DNA from: Streptococcus suis S735
Lineage (GTDB): Bacteria > Bacillota > Bacilli > Lactobacillales > Streptococcaceae
NCBI RefSeq assembly: GCF_000294495.1
Contig: NC_018526.1
Coordinates: 372,001 to 436,000, forward strand
Direction of reading: 5' to 3'
Length of the DNA: 64,000 bases
Within the stretch, counting starts at the first letter, position 1; each line of letters begins with the position of its first letter. Shown in pieces: positions 29,413 through 39,733 of this stretch. Made by a program: the position numbers and the translations under genes. The notes beneath the pieces are model-generated. The model was not told where the DNA came from. It ran no database searches and saw only the letters and a list, made by a program, of their open reading frames with translations.

Positions 29413-31803
29413 ATGTTAGCACAGATTATTGTAGACGTCCCTTTGATGCAGACAGATCAAGCTTATTCCTATCGAGTTCCAGCTGAGTTGGAAGAGGGGC
29501 TCAAGGTTGGCGTGCGTGTCCATGTACCCTTTGGTAAGGGAAATCGGCTGATTCAAGGGATTGTAGTTGATTTGATTGATGAAGATGATGAAAATAGCTT
29601 ACAAGACTTGAAAGAGCTTGCCGAGGTTTTGGACTATAGTCCTGTTCTCAATCAAGAGCAATTTTGGTTGGCGGACCAGATGAGAAAGTCGGTCTTCTCC
29701 TATAAAATTACTCTCTTAAAATCCATGCTACCCAGCTTGCTCAATTCGACCTATGACAAATTGATCCGTCCAGGGATTGGTTTGGAAATGGCAGAGCAGA
29801 TTAGTCTGTTTGGTGATAAGGAGCAGATTCGTTTTTCTGACTTGGACGTGACAGAGCAAGGGAAAATCATGCGTCTGGCCCAGTCAGGAAAAATCTTGGT
29901 AGACTATGTGGCCAAGGATAAGAAGCAAATCAAGACAGAAAAATGGTACCGAGTTTGTCTGGAGAAATTACGAGAAGCAGACATCAGCAATCGGGCTAAA
30001 AAACGGCAGCAGTTAAGGGAATTTCTTCTGGAACAGTCGGAAGACCAGCTCCTTTCAAACCTAAAATCGGACTATTCAGCTGATACGCTCCGCTATTTCC
30101 AAGAAAAAGGCTATATAGAAGTCTGGGAAGAGGAAGTGTCGCGGACTCAGGGTGTTTTTGATAAGGTAGAAAAAACGCAGGCCTTGGATTTGAATCCAGA
30201 GCAGGCCATTGCGGTTCGGGAGATTGTAGCCTCTATCGGTCAGGAAAGTCAGACATTTCTACTGCAAGGAGTGACAGGTTCTGGGAAGACGGAAGTCTAT
30301 CTCCAGGTTATTGATAGGGTCTTGAAGATGGGGAAAACGGCTATTATGCTGGTGCCTGAAATTTCCTTGACCCCTCAGATGACCAATCGTTTTATTTCTC
30401 GTTTTGGTCAGCAGGTCGCGATTCTTCACTCCGGTCTGTCTGATGGAGAGAAGTATGATGAGTGGCGGAAGATTGAGGCGGGGAATGCCCAGGTGGTTGT
30501 CGGGGCCCGTTCGGCCATTTTTGCCCCTTTGACAAACTTGGGTGTTATCATCATTGATGAGGAGCATGAAGCGACCTACAAGCAGGACAGCAATCCACGC
30601 TACCATGCGCGTGATGTGGCAAAGTTGCGGGCAGACTATAATCGAGCGACCCTGGTCTTGGGGTCTGCTACGCCGAGTCTTGAAACACGGGCTCGGGCTA
30701 GTCGAGGAGTCTATGGAAGACTGACTCTTAACCAGAGGGCCAATCCCTTGGCTCGTATTCCAGAAGTGGAAGTTGTGGATTTCCGTGATTATATCGGTCA
30801 GCAGGAGGCTAGTAATTTTACCCCTGTTCTGATTGAAAAGATAAGAGAAAAATTGGCTCGTAAGGAACAGGTCGTTCTTATGTTGAATAGGCGTGGTTAT
30901 TCTTCTTTTGTCATGTGTCGTGATTGTGGGAGTGTTGACCAGTGTCCCAATTGTGATATTTCCCTAACGCTTCACATGGATACAAAAACGATGAATTGCC
31001 ATTATTGTGGTTTTCAAAAGGGGATTCCTCAGACCTGTCCAAACTGTCAAAGTCGTTCTATTCGTTATTATGGGACGGGTACGCAAAAGGCCTACGATGA
31101 ATTGCAGGAGCTCTTGCCAGAAGCTAGAATTTTGCGTATGGATGTGGATACTACCAAGAAAAAAGGTGCTCATGAGGACTTGCTCGAACGGTTTGGTCGA
31201 GGCGAAGCGGATATTCTTCTGGGAACTCAGATGATTGCCAAGGGCTTGGATTTTCCAAATGTGACCCTAGTTGGGGTGCTCAATGCGGATACGGCTCTGA
31301 ATTTGCCTGATTTTCGGTCTTCTGAGCGGACCTTCCAGTTGCTAACTCAGGTAGCTGGTCGGGCTGGTCGAGCTGATAAGGAAGGAGAGGTCCTGATCCA
31401 GACCTATAACCCCAATCATTATGCCATTGCTTTTGCCAAAGAGCAGGACTATGAAGGTTTCTATCGTTATGAGATGGACATTCGGAAAAATCTTGGCTAT
31501 CCACCTTACTATTTTACGGTGGGTCTAACCTTTTCGCACAAGTCAGAAGAATTTGTCGTGAAAAAAGCCTATGAAACTGTAGCCTTTCTCCGTCAACACT
31601 TAACAGATGCAATTCAAATCTTGGGACCGACGCCCAAGCCTATTGCCAGAACTCATAATCTCTACCACTACCAGATCATCTTGAAATACCGGCATGAAGA
31701 CCGTTTGGAAGAGGTATTGAATCAGATTTTGGATTGGACACAGGAGAGAGAAAATCAAGATTTGCGACTGATTATTGACAATGAACCGCAGAATATGATG
31801 TGA
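29413..31803 (+). CDS. priA: Primosomal replication-restart helicase PriA
   Basis: A 796-residue DNA helicase that reloads the replisome at stalled forks. The N-terminal DNA-binding domain begins LAQIIVDVPLMQTDQAYSYRVP. The helicase has Walker A GVTGSGKTEVYL (about residue 295), DEEH, and conserved motifs GSATPSLETR and QVAGRAGRADKEG. Two CxxC pairs bind zinc (CRDCGSVDQCPNCD, CHYCGFQKGIPQTCPNC). The ATG at 29413 matches the family start, although its ribosome site is weak. A 190-base structured gap separates it from rpoZ. Confidence 0.95.
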   Translation: MLAQIIVDVPLMQTDQAYSYRVPAELEEGLKVGVRVHVPFGKGNRLIQGIVVDLIDEDDENSLQDLKELAEVLDYSPVLNQEQFWLADQMRKSVFSYKITLLKSMLPSLLNSTYDKLIRPGIGLEMAEQISLFGDKEQIRFSDLDVTEQGKIMRLAQSGKILVDYVAKDKKQIKTEKWYRVCLEKLREADISNRAKKRQQLREFLLEQSEDQLLSNLKSDYSADTLRYFQEKGYIEVWEEEVSRTQGVFDKVEKTQALDLNPEQAIAVREIVASIGQESQTFLLQGVTGSGKTEVYLQVIDRVLKMGKTAIMLVPEISLTPQMTNRFISRFGQQVAILHSGLSDGEKYDEWRKIEAGNAQVVVGARSAIFAPLTNLGVIIIDEEHEATYKQDSNPRYHARDVAKLRADYNRATLVLGSATPSLETRARASRGVYGRLTLNQRANPLARIPEVEVVDFRDYIGQQEASNFTPVLIEKIREKLARKEQVVLMLNRRGYSSFVMCRDCGSVDQCPNCDISLTLHMDTKTMNCHYCGFQKGIPQTCPNCQSRSIRYYGTGTQKAYDELQELLPEARILRMDVDTTKKKGAHEDLLERFGRGEADILLGTQMIAKGLDFPNVTLVGVLNADTALNLPDFRSSERTFQLLTQVAGRAGRADKEGEVLIQTYNPNHYAIAFAKEQDYEGFYRYEMDIRKNLGYPPYYFTVGLTFSHKSEEFVVKKAYETVAFLRQHLTDAIQILGPTPKPIARTHNLYHYQIILKYRHEDRLEEVLNQILDWTQERENQDLRLIIDNEPQNMM

Positions 31804-31830
31804 GGTCACTATTGACCTTGCATTTTTTTG
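31803..31830 (+). terminator. priA terminator
   Basis: AGGTCA and TGACCT form a short stem right at the stop codon, followed after five bases by seven T residues. Confidence 0.55.
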
Positions 31831-31871
31831 TTTTAAGAACCTTTGATTAAGGAAAAAATAAGCAAAAATGA

Positions 31872-31877
31872 TATAAT
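31872..31877 (+). promoter_or_regulatory. -10 box ahead of fmt
   Basis: TATAAT, with a second TATAAT-like box around 31888, lies 40-60 bases before fmt and indicates that fmt-rsmB-phpP-stkP has its own promoter. Confidence 0.45.
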
Positions 31878-31934
31878 TAGGGGATAGTATAATTGATATG
31901 AATCAGAAAATGAAAAGGAGATGAGAACACGAAT

Positions 31935-32873
31935 ATGACAAAGTTGATTTTTATGGGAACGCCAGCGTTTTCAGCGACGGTCTTAAGAGGGCTCTTAGCT
32001 GATGGGAATTATAACATACTGGCAGTTGTAACCCAGCCAGACCGAGCTGTTGGACGAAAAAAAGTCATCCAAATGACACCTGTGAAAGAAGTAGCCTTGG
32101 AATACAATTTACCAGTCTATCAACCAGAGAAGCTATCTGGAAGTCAAGAAATGGATGAGCTGATGAATTTAGGAGCAGATGGGATTGTGACGGCAGCTTT
32201 TGGGCAATTCCTACCAACCAAATTATTGAACTCAGTTGACTTTGCGGTCAATGTTCATGCTTCTCTTCTTCCTAAATACCGTGGCGGTGCCCCTATCCAT
32301 TACGCTTTGATTAACGGTGATGAACGTGCCGGTGTAACCATCATGGAAATGGTCAAGGAAATGGATGCCGGTGACATGATTTCCAGCGATAGCATTGCTA
32401 TTGAAGAAAGCGACAATGTCGGCACCTTGTTTGAAAAGTTGGCTGTTGTTGGTCGAGATTTATTATTACAAACCTTACCAGCCTATATTGCTGGTGACTT
32501 GAAACCAGTCGCTCAAAATCCAGAACAGGTAACCTTCTCACCAAATATCCAGCCAGAAGAAGAGGTACTGGATTGGAATAAGACAGCTCGTCAACTATTT
32601 AATCAGATTCGCGGTATGTACCCGTGGCCCGTTGCCCACACCTATTGGCAAGGCGAACGGTTTAAAATTCAAGAAGCTGTAGAAGCAGAAGGTGAAGGAT
32701 CAGTTGGTCGGGTTATTGCTCGAAGCAAGAAAGAATTGATCATTGCGACAGGTCAGGGAGCCCTTTCTCTGAAAACTGTCCAGCCAGCTGGTAAGCCAAA
32801 AATGACCATTGCAGACTTTTTAAATGGTGCAGGTCGAGATATTGCAGTAGGAGATCAATTTGGTGATCAATAA
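31935..32873 (+). CDS. fmt: Methionyl-tRNA formyltransferase
   Basis: A 312-residue enzyme that formylates initiator Met-tRNA using 10-formyl-tetrahydrofolate. Core motifs are [15 protein letters not shown] at the N-terminus, [20 protein letters not shown] (catalytic Asn/His region, about 108-127) and the C-terminal OB-fold-like domain. AAAAGGAG precedes the ATG. Its stop overlaps the start of rsmB. Confidence 0.96.
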   Translation: MTKLIFMGTPAFSATVLRGLLADGNYNILAVVTQPDRAVGRKKVIQMTPVKEVALEYNLPVYQPEKLSGSQEMDELMNLGADGIVTAAFGQFLPTKLLNSVDFAVNVHASLLPKYRGGAPIHYALINGDERAGVTIMEMVKEMDAGDMISSDSIAIEESDNVGTLFEKLAVVGRDLLLQTLPAYIAGDLKPVAQNPEQVTFSPNIQPEEEVLDWNKTARQLFNQIRGMYPWPVAHTYWQGERFKIQEAVEAEGEGSVGRVIARSKKELIIATGQGALSLKTVQPAGKPKMTIADFLNGAGRDIAVGDQFGDQ

Positions 32874-34173
32874 ACATGAAACAGCAAGAAGTCTAGCCTT
32901 ATCTGTATTGGAACAAGTCTTTGATCAAGGTGCTTACTCGAACATCGCTCTCAATAAGGCTCTAGAATCTTCTCGTTTATCAGCACAGGACAAGGGCTTG
33001 GCGACCGAATTGGTTTATGGGACGGTTTCTCGTAAAATTACCCTAGAGTGGTATTTGGCACATTTTATCGAAGATAGGGAAAAGTTGGACACTTGGGTCT
33101 ACTATCTCCTCATGTTGAGCCTCTACCAGTTGGTATATTTGGACAAATTGCCTACCCACGCAGTTGTCAATGAGGCAGTTAATATTGCCAAGCGAAAGCC
33201 TGGAACTGACAAATTTGTTAATGCCATTTTGCGTAAGCTTAGTCAGGATTCCTTGCCGAAACCAGCAGATATTAAAAGAAAGAACAAACGTCTATCCGTT
33301 CAGTATTCTGTGCCAGTTTGGTTGGTCCAAACCCTGATTGCAGAATATGGCGATGAACGTGCAGAGAAGATTTTCCAAAGTTTACATGATCGGAATAAGG
33401 CCAGTGTACGTGTGACAGATGGTCAACAAGTGGAGCGATTGGCAGAGGAGCTAGGCGCTCAACACTCGCAGTTATCACCAGTTGGGTTGGTTAAGCCTCA
33501 TGGACACTTTGCGGGGACAGATTATTTCAAGGAAGGACTCATCACTATTCAAGATGAAACCAGTCAATTGGTAGCTCCGACTTTGGATATTCAAGGAGAT
33601 GAAATCATCTTGGATGCCTGTGCGGCTCCGGGTGGAAAGACCTGTCATATGGCAAGCTATCTTACGGATGGAAAAGTTTATGCGTTGGATTTATATGATC
33701 ATAAACTAAACCTGATTGAAGAAAACGCACGTCGTTTAGGCCTAGCAGATAAGATTGAGACCAAAGGTCTGGACGCCAGTCGTGTTCATGAGGAATTTGG
33801 TCCAGATACCTTTGATAAAATCCTAGTGGATGCCCCTTGTTCAGGTATTGGACTCATCCGCCGTAAGCCAGATATTCGTTATAATAAGGCATCGATGGAT
33901 TTTGATTCTCTAAAGACTATCCAGTTGCAGATACTGGACAGTGTTTGCCAAAGCTTGAAAATTGGTGGTATAATAACCTATAGCACATGTACGATTATTG
34001 CTAAGGAAAACCAAGAGGTTATTCAAGAATTTCTGCAAAACCATCCCAATTTTGAACAGGTGACACTAGAACACCCTCAAACAGATATTATGGTGGATGG
34101 TTGCTTGTTGATAACCCCTGAACAGTATAAGACAGATGGCTTTTTCATCGGTCAACTTAGACGAAAATCCTAG
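32863..34173 (+). CDS. rsmB: 16S rRNA (cytosine-967-C5)-methyltransferase
   Basis: A 436-residue RsmB/Sun enzyme. Residues about 1-135 form a NusB-like RNA-binding domain, and the rest is the methyltransferase with [14 protein letters not shown] (SAM site, about 248), catalytic [15 protein letters not shown] and the second Cys in YSTCTI. The GTG at 32863, nine bases after TAGGAG, is the likely start and overlaps fmt by eleven bases. Confidence 0.94.
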   Translation: MINKHETARSLALSVLEQVFDQGAYSNIALNKALESSRLSAQDKGLATELVYGTVSRKITLEWYLAHFIEDREKLDTWVYYLLMLSLYQLVYLDKLPTHAVVNEAVNIAKRKPGTDKFVNAILRKLSQDSLPKPADIKRKNKRLSVQYSVPVWLVQTLIAEYGDERAEKIFQSLHDRNKASVRVTDGQQVERLAEELGAQHSQLSPVGLVKPHGHFAGTDYFKEGLITIQDETSQLVAPTLDIQGDEIILDACAAPGGKTCHMASYLTDGKVYALDLYDHKLNLIEENARRLGLADKIETKGLDASRVHEEFGPDTFDKILVDAPCSGIGLIRRKPDIRYNKASMDFDSLKTIQLQILDSVCQSLKIGGIITYSTCTIIAKENQEVIQEFLQNHPNFEQVTLEHPQTDIMVDGCLLITPEQYKTDGFFIGQLRRKS

Positions 34174-34179
34174 AATAAG

Positions 34180-34213
34180 AGGAGGAAGTTGCTTAGCAAC
34201 GATAAAAATTATG
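34180..34213 (+). promoter_or_regulatory. Unusual phpP ribosome site with hairpin before the ATG
   Basis: A strong AGGAGG (34180-34185) lies 25 bases before the ATG at 34211, too far for normal initiation. The perfect hairpin GTTGC-TTA-GCAAC (34188-34200) sits between them and, if folded, would cut the effective spacing to about 12 bases. No alternative in-frame ATG, GTG or TTG occurs between. Confidence 0.55.
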
Positions 34214-34948
34214 GAAATTGCATTACTTACTGATGTAGGACAGAAACGTTCGAACAACCAAGACTATATCAATCGCTACAAAAACCGCGCAGGGATTGAT
34301 TTGGTCGTGTTAGCTGATGGAATGGGTGGTCACCGTGCCGGCCATATTGCTAGTGAGATGGCAGCAACAGATTTGGGAGCTGCTTGGGTTGATACTCAAT
34401 TAGTGACTTTGAATGATGTCCGTGAATGGATGGTTGCAATCATTGATGCTGAAAACCAAAAGATTCATGAACTTGGACAGACAGAAGAATACAAGGGGAT
34501 GGGAACAACTCTTGAGGCAGTTGTTGTCATCGACAATCAAATGATCTATGCCCATGTTGGAGATTCACGAGTTGGATTGATTAGAGATGGCGAATATACA
34601 CGTCTAACTAACGACCATTCGCTGGTAGGTGCCCTTGTTCGAGCTGGTCAGCTCACAGAAGAAGAAGCACAGCGTCATCCTCAAAAAAATATTGTAACGC
34701 AGTCCATTGGACAAGCCGAACCAATTGAACCAGACATTGCTTTGAAAACTCTTGAGGTTGGAGATTATGTCCTTATTAACAGCGATGGCTTAACCAATAT
34801 GATACCAACCGAGGACATTCGTGATATTGTATTGAGTGATGTTTCAATTGAAAGCAAGGTAGAAACACTTGTACGTTTTGCCAATAATGCAGGCGGTCTA
34901 GATAATATTACAGTAGGTTTGCTTCACATTACGGAGGAGGCTAGGTAA
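34211..34948 (+). CDS. phpP: PP2C-family protein serine/threonine phosphatase
   Basis: A 245-residue soluble phosphatase that reverses StkP phosphorylation. Metal-binding motifs are visible: [14 protein letters not shown] near the N-terminus, HVGDSRVGL about residue 118, SDGLTNM about 195 and the final [11 protein letters not shown]. The N-terminus [18 protein letters not shown] fits the family. Its stop overlaps stkP by one base (TAATG), so phosphatase and kinase are coupled. Confidence 0.94.
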   Translation: MEIALLTDVGQKRSNNQDYINRYKNRAGIDLVVLADGMGGHRAGHIASEMAATDLGAAWVDTQLVTLNDVREWMVAIIDAENQKIHELGQTEEYKGMGTTLEAVVVIDNQMIYAHVGDSRVGLIRDGEYTRLTNDHSLVGALVRAGQLTEEEAQRHPQKNIVTQSIGQAEPIEPDIALKTLEVGDYVLINSDGLTNMIPTEDIRDIVLSDVSIESKVETLVRFANNAGGLDNITVGLLHITEEAR

Positions 34949-36942
34949 TGATTCAAATCGGTAAGATCTTTGCCGGTCGGTATCGAATCGTTCGGCAAAT
35001 TGGTCGAGGCGGTATGGCAGATGTTTACCTAGCAAGAGATTTGATTTTAGATGGAGAAGAGGTTGCTGTTAAAGTTCTTCGGACCAACTATCAGACAGAT
35101 CAAATTGCTATCCAGCGTTTTCAACGTGAAGCGCGTGCCATGGCAGAACTTGACCATCCCAATATCGTTCGTATTTCGGACATCGGTGAAGAAGATGGTC
35201 AACAGTATCTGGCTATGGAATATGTCAATGGCCTCGATTTAAAACGTTATATAAAAGAAAATGCACCACTTTCCAACGATGTTGCGGTGCGAATTATGGG
35301 ACAGATTCTCCTTGCTATGCGCATGGCGCACACGAGAGGAATTGTCCATCGAGATTTGAAACCTCAGAACGTCCTTTTGACTTCCAATGGAGTCGCTAAA
35401 GTAACAGACTTTGGTATTGCAGTTGCCTTTGCTGAAACGAGTTTGACACAAACCAACTCCATGTTGGGTTCTGTTCACTATCTTTCACCTGAGCAGGCGC
35501 GTGGTTCGAAAGCGACCATTCAAAGTGATATTTATGCGATGGGAATCATCCTTTTTGAAATGTTGACGGGTCGCATTCCCTATGATGGAGACAGTGCTGT
35601 GACGATCGCTCTTCAGCATTTCCAAAAACCTCTCCCATCTGTTAGAGAAGAGAATGCCAACGTACCTCAGGCCTTAGAAAATGTTGTACTAAAAGCAACG
35701 GCAAAAAAATTAAACGAGCGCTATAAGTCGGTTGCAGAAATGTATGCAGATTTAGCTTCGGCTCTATCCATGGATCGTCAGAATGAACCCAGGGTTGAAC
35801 TAGAAGGGAACAAGGTTGATACAAAAACCTTGCCGAAACTCTCCCAAGCCAATGTTGAAACGAAAGTACCGCATACAAACAGTTCTGCTCAAGTTTCTGC
35901 GACGGATAAGGGGTCTGGTAAGAAAGAAGTGGCGAAGTCGGGAAATAAGCCTGTTTCAAAACCAAGGCCAGGCATACGTACACGCTACAAAGTCTTGATA
36001 GGAGCTATTTTGTTAACAGTCATAGCGGCTGGACTCATGTTTTTCAACACTCCACGAACAGTTACAGTCCCTGATGTATCTGGTCAAACCGTTGAAAAAG
36101 CTACAGAAATGATTGAAGTGGCAGGATTGGAAGTTGGAAATATCACAGAAGAAGCGACAGCGACTGTAGATGAAGGCTTGGTAATACGGACCTCTCCGGC
36201 TGCAAAGACGACCAGACGTCAAGGGAGTAAGATTGATATTGTAGTAGCAACGGCTGCGCTGGCATCTATTCCAGATGTGGTGGATAAGGAGTCTGATACT
36301 GCGCGGCAGGAATTGGAGGCCCTTGGTTTCCAAGTGACAATAAAAGAAGAATATAGCGAAAAAGTTGCCCAAGGACTCGTTATCAAAACAGATCCAGGAG
36401 CAAATAGTTCTGCTGAGAAGGGTGCAAAAATTACCCTTTACGTTTCCAAAGGAGTGGCGCCACAAGTTGTTCCAAACGTTGTTGGAAAAAGTCAGGAGAA
36501 TGCTACTCAAATTCTTCAGACAGCAGGCTTCAGCATTGGAACCATTACTCAGGAATATAGCTCATCTGTTACTGCAGGTCAGGTTATCAGCACAGATCCC
36601 GTTGCCAATACAGAGTTGGCAAAAGGTTCTATCATCAATCTAGTTATTTCAAAAGGAAAAGAATTGATTATGCCTGATTTAACATCTGGCAATTACACCT
36701 ATTCACAGGCGCGTAGTCAATTACAAGCCTTGGGTGTCAATGCGGAAAGTATTGAAAAACAAGAAGATAGAAGCTATTATTCAACGACAAGTGACATCGT
36801 CATTGGACAATATCCTGCTGCTGGAGCAACAATTGATGGAACAGTTACCTTGTATGTCTCTGTTGCATCAACCAGAACCAGTAGCGATTCTTCAGCAGGA
36901 AGTTCCACAAGTACAAGTACTTCAACAGGTAGCGGACAATAA
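34948..36942 (+). CDS. stkP: PASTA-domain serine/threonine kinase
   Basis: A 664-residue eukaryotic-type kinase. Kinase domain residues 1 to about 275 have [11 protein letters not shown], catalytic [11 protein letters not shown] and DFGIAVAF. A juxtamembrane linker is followed by one membrane helix (about 348-368) and four extracellular PASTA repeats that sense muropeptides and wall state, starting at [32 protein letters not shown] and [11 protein letters not shown] Ser/Thr-rich tail ends it. In streptococci it regulates division and wall synthesis through targets such as MapZ and GpsB. GGAGGAGG lies at the end of phpP. Confidence 0.96.
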   Translation: MIQIGKIFAGRYRIVRQIGRGGMADVYLARDLILDGEEVAVKVLRTNYQTDQIAIQRFQREARAMAELDHPNIVRISDIGEEDGQQYLAMEYVNGLDLKRYIKENAPLSNDVAVRIMGQILLAMRMAHTRGIVHRDLKPQNVLLTSNGVAKVTDFGIAVAFAETSLTQTNSMLGSVHYLSPEQARGSKATIQSDIYAMGIILFEMLTGRIPYDGDSAVTIALQHFQKPLPSVREENANVPQALENVVLKATAKKLNERYKSVAEMYADLASALSMDRQNEPRVELEGNKVDTKTLPKLSQANVETKVPHTNSSAQVSATDKGSGKKEVAKSGNKPVSKPRPGIRTRYKVLIGAILLTVIAAGLMFFNTPRTVTVPDVSGQTVEKATEMIEVAGLEVGNITEEATATVDEGLVIRTSPAAKTTRRQGSKIDIVVATAALASIPDVVDKESDTARQELEALGFQVTIKEEYSEKVAQGLVIKTDPGANSSAEKGAKITLYVSKGVAPQVVPNVVGKSQENATQILQTAGFSIGTITQEYSSSVTAGQVISTDPVANTELAKGSIINLVISKGKELIMPDLTSGNYTYSQARSQLQALGVNAESIEKQEDRSYYSTTSDIVIGQYPAAGATIDGTVTLYVSVASTRTSSDSSAGSSTSTSTSTGSGQ

Positions 36943-36984
36943 AGATGAATAAGGTTGGGGAGATACCCAATGTCATTAAGTTAT

Positions 36985-37020
36985 CTAACCTATCACATTT
37001 TGTGATGGGTTAGTTTTTTT
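36985..37020 (+). terminator. stkP operon terminator
   Basis: A 13-base stem (36985-36997 with 37001-37013, one mismatch) has a three-base loop and is followed by seven T residues. Confidence 0.9.
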
Positions 37021-37051
37021 ATGTTACACTAAAAATAAAAGGGGAAAAGTC

Positions 37052-37207
37052 ATGCTAGATCAAATTAAAGCTCATTTATACTCTTCGAAAATCAAAATTA
37101 TCCGTTGTCAACTTGCCTTGATGAACTCCAGTTCTATCTTCGACTTCGTTTCCTAGGCTACTTTTGATTTTCATTGAGTATTACTTGATAGTATAGACAA
37201 TATTTAG
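37052..37207 (+). pseudogene. Short reading frame interrupted by a BOX-like element
   Basis: A ribosome site (AAGGGGAAAA) and ATG at 37052 open MLDQIKAHL, which is cut after nine codons by a BOX-like element (37079-37183). Removing the element with one TTA copy restores a frame continuing LDSIDNI to a TAG at about 37205. Whether this was ever a real gene or is the remnant of a longer one is unknown. A TACACT -10 box lies at about 37025-37030. Confidence 0.35.
37079..37183 (+). repeat. BOX-like element, class 1 (copy B)
   Basis: It has the same length (105 bases) and terminal sequences as the copy in the VOC gene, with about 90 percent identity by eye: 5' TACTCTTCGAAAATCAAAA, 3' TTTTGATTTTCATTGAGTAT. 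TTA occurs on both sides (37076-37078 and 37181-37183). The bases 37208-37330 downstream hold AT-rich sequence with two AACTAAAA copies and no gene. Confidence 0.85.
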
Positions 37208-37362
37208 TTTTATAGCCCTTTAGTTTCTCTTTGATTACTTCATCAACTTGCTTTGAACTAAAAGTAAACTAAAACTATATATCAGTCAGTCCTATATTTC
37301 CTACTTTGGATGGAGTTCTTTTACTTATTTTTTGTTACAATAGTATAGAAAGGATGGAGAAG

Positions 37363-38058
37363 ATGCGGAAAGTTCAATTTTTTCTACTAATAGAAAGTAT
37401 GATTTTTACGATGGCAGCCTTTGATGTGGTAGCCAATGAGGCCAGTCGGACCCTGCTACTTTTCTCTGCCTTATTACTCGTCATTTGGTACTTCCTAGGA
37501 AGAAAAGTCAACAGTGTTTTACTGGTCAGCTCCTTATCTCTATTATTTTTGGTCTTTGTTTTAAATCCCTTCTTCATTATTGGGATTATGCTACTAGTCG
37601 TGTACATGCTGATTAATTTCTTTTCACGTTATGAAAAGAGAAATCAATATACCCACATTGTTTTTAGTGACTATTCTCTACAGGTTCAAAAAGAGAAAAA
37701 TAGATGGTTTGGCAACCACGACCACTCTCAAGATAGGTTTGGTTTTGAAGATATTAACATTGTACGCTTGTTTGGCAATGATGTAGTTGATTTGGATAAG
37801 ACTGTATTAGTTGGCAGAGATAATATTGTTGTAATTCGTAAAACGTTTGGACGGACAAAAATTATTGTTCCAATTGATGTTGAGGTTGCACTTTCAGCAA
37901 CTAGTATCTATGGACGAGTAAGTTTCCTGGGTGAATCATATTGGGATTTGCGGAATGAAAGTATAGCGGTCAATAGTCCCGATTATCAAGAATCACACAA
38001 ACGTGTAAAAGTCGTTACCAACAATATACTGGGAGATGTGGAGGTGGTTCGCGTATGA
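37363..38058 (+). CDS. liaF: LiaF-like membrane regulator of the Lia system
   Basis: A 231-residue protein with about three hydrophobic segments in the first 85 residues and a soluble C-terminal domain (FGFEDINIVRLFGNDVVDL, IVPIDVEVALSATSIYGRVSFLG) matching the LiaF/VraT family, which holds the sensor kinase LiaS inactive until wall stress. The ATG at 37363 follows AAGGATGGAG; a TACAAT -10 box lies at about 37336, downstream of an earlier in-frame ATG, which excludes that one. Its stop overlaps liaS by four bases. Confidence 0.9.
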   Translation: MRKVQFFLLIESMIFTMAAFDVVANEASRTLLLFSALLLVIWYFLGRKVNSVLLVSSLSLLFLVFVLNPFFIIGIMLLVVYMLINFFSRYEKRNQYTHIVFSDYSLQVQKEKNRWFGNHDHSQDRFGFEDINIVRLFGNDVVDLDKTVLVGRDNIVVIRKTFGRTKIIVPIDVEVALSATSIYGRVSFLGESYWDLRNESIAVNSPDYQESHKRVKVVTNNILGDVEVVRV

Positions 38059-39071
38059 GAAAACGTACCTACCTACTCCTCGCCTGGTTTGCCTGTCTTA
38101 TTGTTTTTGTGGTGATTGCTTCCACCCTCCCACTTTTAAATTATTCATTGCTAGATGTTACGCTCTGGATTTCAACGGAGCAGCTCGTGTTTACTCTCAT
38201 TCTACTAGTTATTGTTTTGACCCTTTTTCTAGCTGTAATGGTACAAACTGTCAGCCTAGCCTCCACTCAGGTTATGCGGACGAAGTTACAAGCTATCTTG
38301 AAGAATAAAAGTATTCGAACAGATACCGAAAGTGATCAGCTCTTGCTCCAGTTGTCTGATAAGGTCAGAAACCTCACGCGTCAGGTGCAGCTGGTTGACA
38401 ATCAAGATTTAGTCAAGAAAGAAGAGATTGTTGAGGGAGAACGGAAACGGATTGCCAGGGATTTGCATGATACGGTTAGTCAAGAGTTATTTGCAACGAG
38501 CATGATTTTGTCAGGATTATCGTCCAATCTATCCACTCTTCCGCAGGAAACCTTGCAGGAACAGCTGATGCTCGTGAAAGACATGATTGAGTCTGCCCAA
38601 AGAGACCTACGCATCCTATTATTACATCTACGCCCAAGTGAACTTGAAAGTAAAACCTTGGTTGAAGGATTTGAGTTGATTTTGCGTGAAGTTAGCGACA
38701 AAAGTAATATTATCGTTCATTTCCAACATGAAGTAGAGGAGTTACCGAAACTAATTGAAGAACATCTCTTCCGCATTGCGCAAGAAATTATCAGTAATAC
38801 CTTGCGACATGCCAAAGCCAAGCATTTGGATGTTTACCTCTTGCAGAAGGAAACAGAACTTCAGTTGAAAATGACAGACGATGGTATCGGCTTCCAACAA
38901 GGTGCAGATGATGAATTAAGTTACGGTCTTCAAAACATACGTGAGCGGGTTGAAGACATGGCTGGAACGATAAAAATTCGCACAGCTCCAAATAAGGGAG
39001 TGGCGATCGATATTCGTATCCCACTATTGAAAGGAAAAGAAGATGAATACGATTCGAGTGATGCTGGTTGA
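38055..39071 (+). CDS. liaS: Sensor histidine kinase LiaS
   Basis: A 338-residue NarL/DesK-type kinase of the cell-envelope-stress Lia (VraS) system. Two membrane helices (about 6-28 and 42-65) flank a very short external loop, the intramembrane-sensing layout. HisKA_3 is ERKRIARDLHDTVSQELFA, with the phosphorylated His around residue 137, and the ATP-binding domain ends with YGLQNIRERVEDMAGTI. It starts on the liaF stop (ATGA) and overlaps liaR by 29 bases. Confidence 0.94.
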   Translation: MRKRTYLLLAWFACLIVFVVIASTLPLLNYSLLDVTLWISTEQLVFTLILLVIVLTLFLAVMVQTVSLASTQVMRTKLQAILKNKSIRTDTESDQLLLQLSDKVRNLTRQVQLVDNQDLVKKEEIVEGERKRIARDLHDTVSQELFATSMILSGLSSNLSTLPQETLQEQLMLVKDMIESAQRDLRILLLHLRPSELESKTLVEGFELILREVSDKSNIIVHFQHEVEELPKLIEEHLFRIAQEIISNTLRHAKAKHLDVYLLQKETELQLKMTDDGIGFQQGADDELSYGLQNIRERVEDMAGTIKIRTAPNKGVAIDIRIPLLKGKEDEYDSSDAG

Positions 39072-39684
39072 CGACCATGAGATGGTTCGCCTAGGATTGA
39101 AAAGTTACTTAAATTTACAGCCAGATGTTGAAGTAGTTGCAGAAGCTAGTGATGGCGAGGAAGGTTTGGCTAAAGCGTTAGAGGTTAAACCTGATGTTGT
39201 AGTGATGGACTTGGTTATGCCCAAGATGACTGGCGTAGAAGCAACTCTGGCCTTGCTGAAGGAATGGCCGCAAGCGCAGATTGTCATCCTGACCTCCTAT
39301 CTAGATAATGAGAAAATCTATCCTGTGCTGGAAGCAGGAGCTCGTGGCTATATGTTGAAAACGTCAAGTGCTGACGAAATCTTAGCAGCCATCCGCAAGG
39401 TAGCTCTTGGAGAATATGCTATTGAGACAGAAGTAGAGAAAAAAGTAGAGCACCATAAACGCCACCCAGATTTACATGATGACTTGACAGCTCGTGAACG
39501 CGAAATCTTGACGCTGTTAGCCAAGGGATATGATAATCAACGAATTGCAGATGAGTCCTTCATATCCTTAAAAACTGTTAAGACCCATGTTTCCAATATC
39601 TTATCCAAACTAGCTGTTAGCGATCGTACTCAAGCAGTTGTTTATGCTTTCCAGCATGGTTTGGTGGCGCAAGAGGACCAATAG
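39043..39684 (+). CDS. liaR: Response regulator LiaR
   Basis: A 213-residue NarL-family regulator. The receiver domain has acidic pocket VDDHE, phospho-Asp in VVMDLVMPKMTG (about residue 54) and the conserved Lys in MLKTSSADE. The C-terminal LuxR-type helix-turn-helix is LTAREREILTLLAKGYDNQRIA. It would activate envelope-stress genes after LiaS signalling. AAAGGAAAAGAAG lies before the ATG inside liaS. Confidence 0.95.
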   Translation: MNTIRVMLVDDHEMVRLGLKSYLNLQPDVEVVAEASDGEEGLAKALEVKPDVVVMDLVMPKMTGVEATLALLKEWPQAQIVILTSYLDNEKIYPVLEAGARGYMLKTSSADEILAAIRKVALGEYAIETEVEKKVEHHKRHPDLHDDLTAREREILTLLAKGYDNQRIADESFISLKTVKTHVSNILSKLAVSDRTQAVVYAFQHGLVAQEDQ

Positions 39685-39733
39685 TGGTATAATGAAAATT
39701 AGTTAATTTTTAACCAAAGGATAGTGGAATTAT

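Noticed and set aside
37306-37362. Upstream ATG extension of liaF
   Set aside because: The extension precedes the -10 box at about 37336 and lacks a ribosome site.
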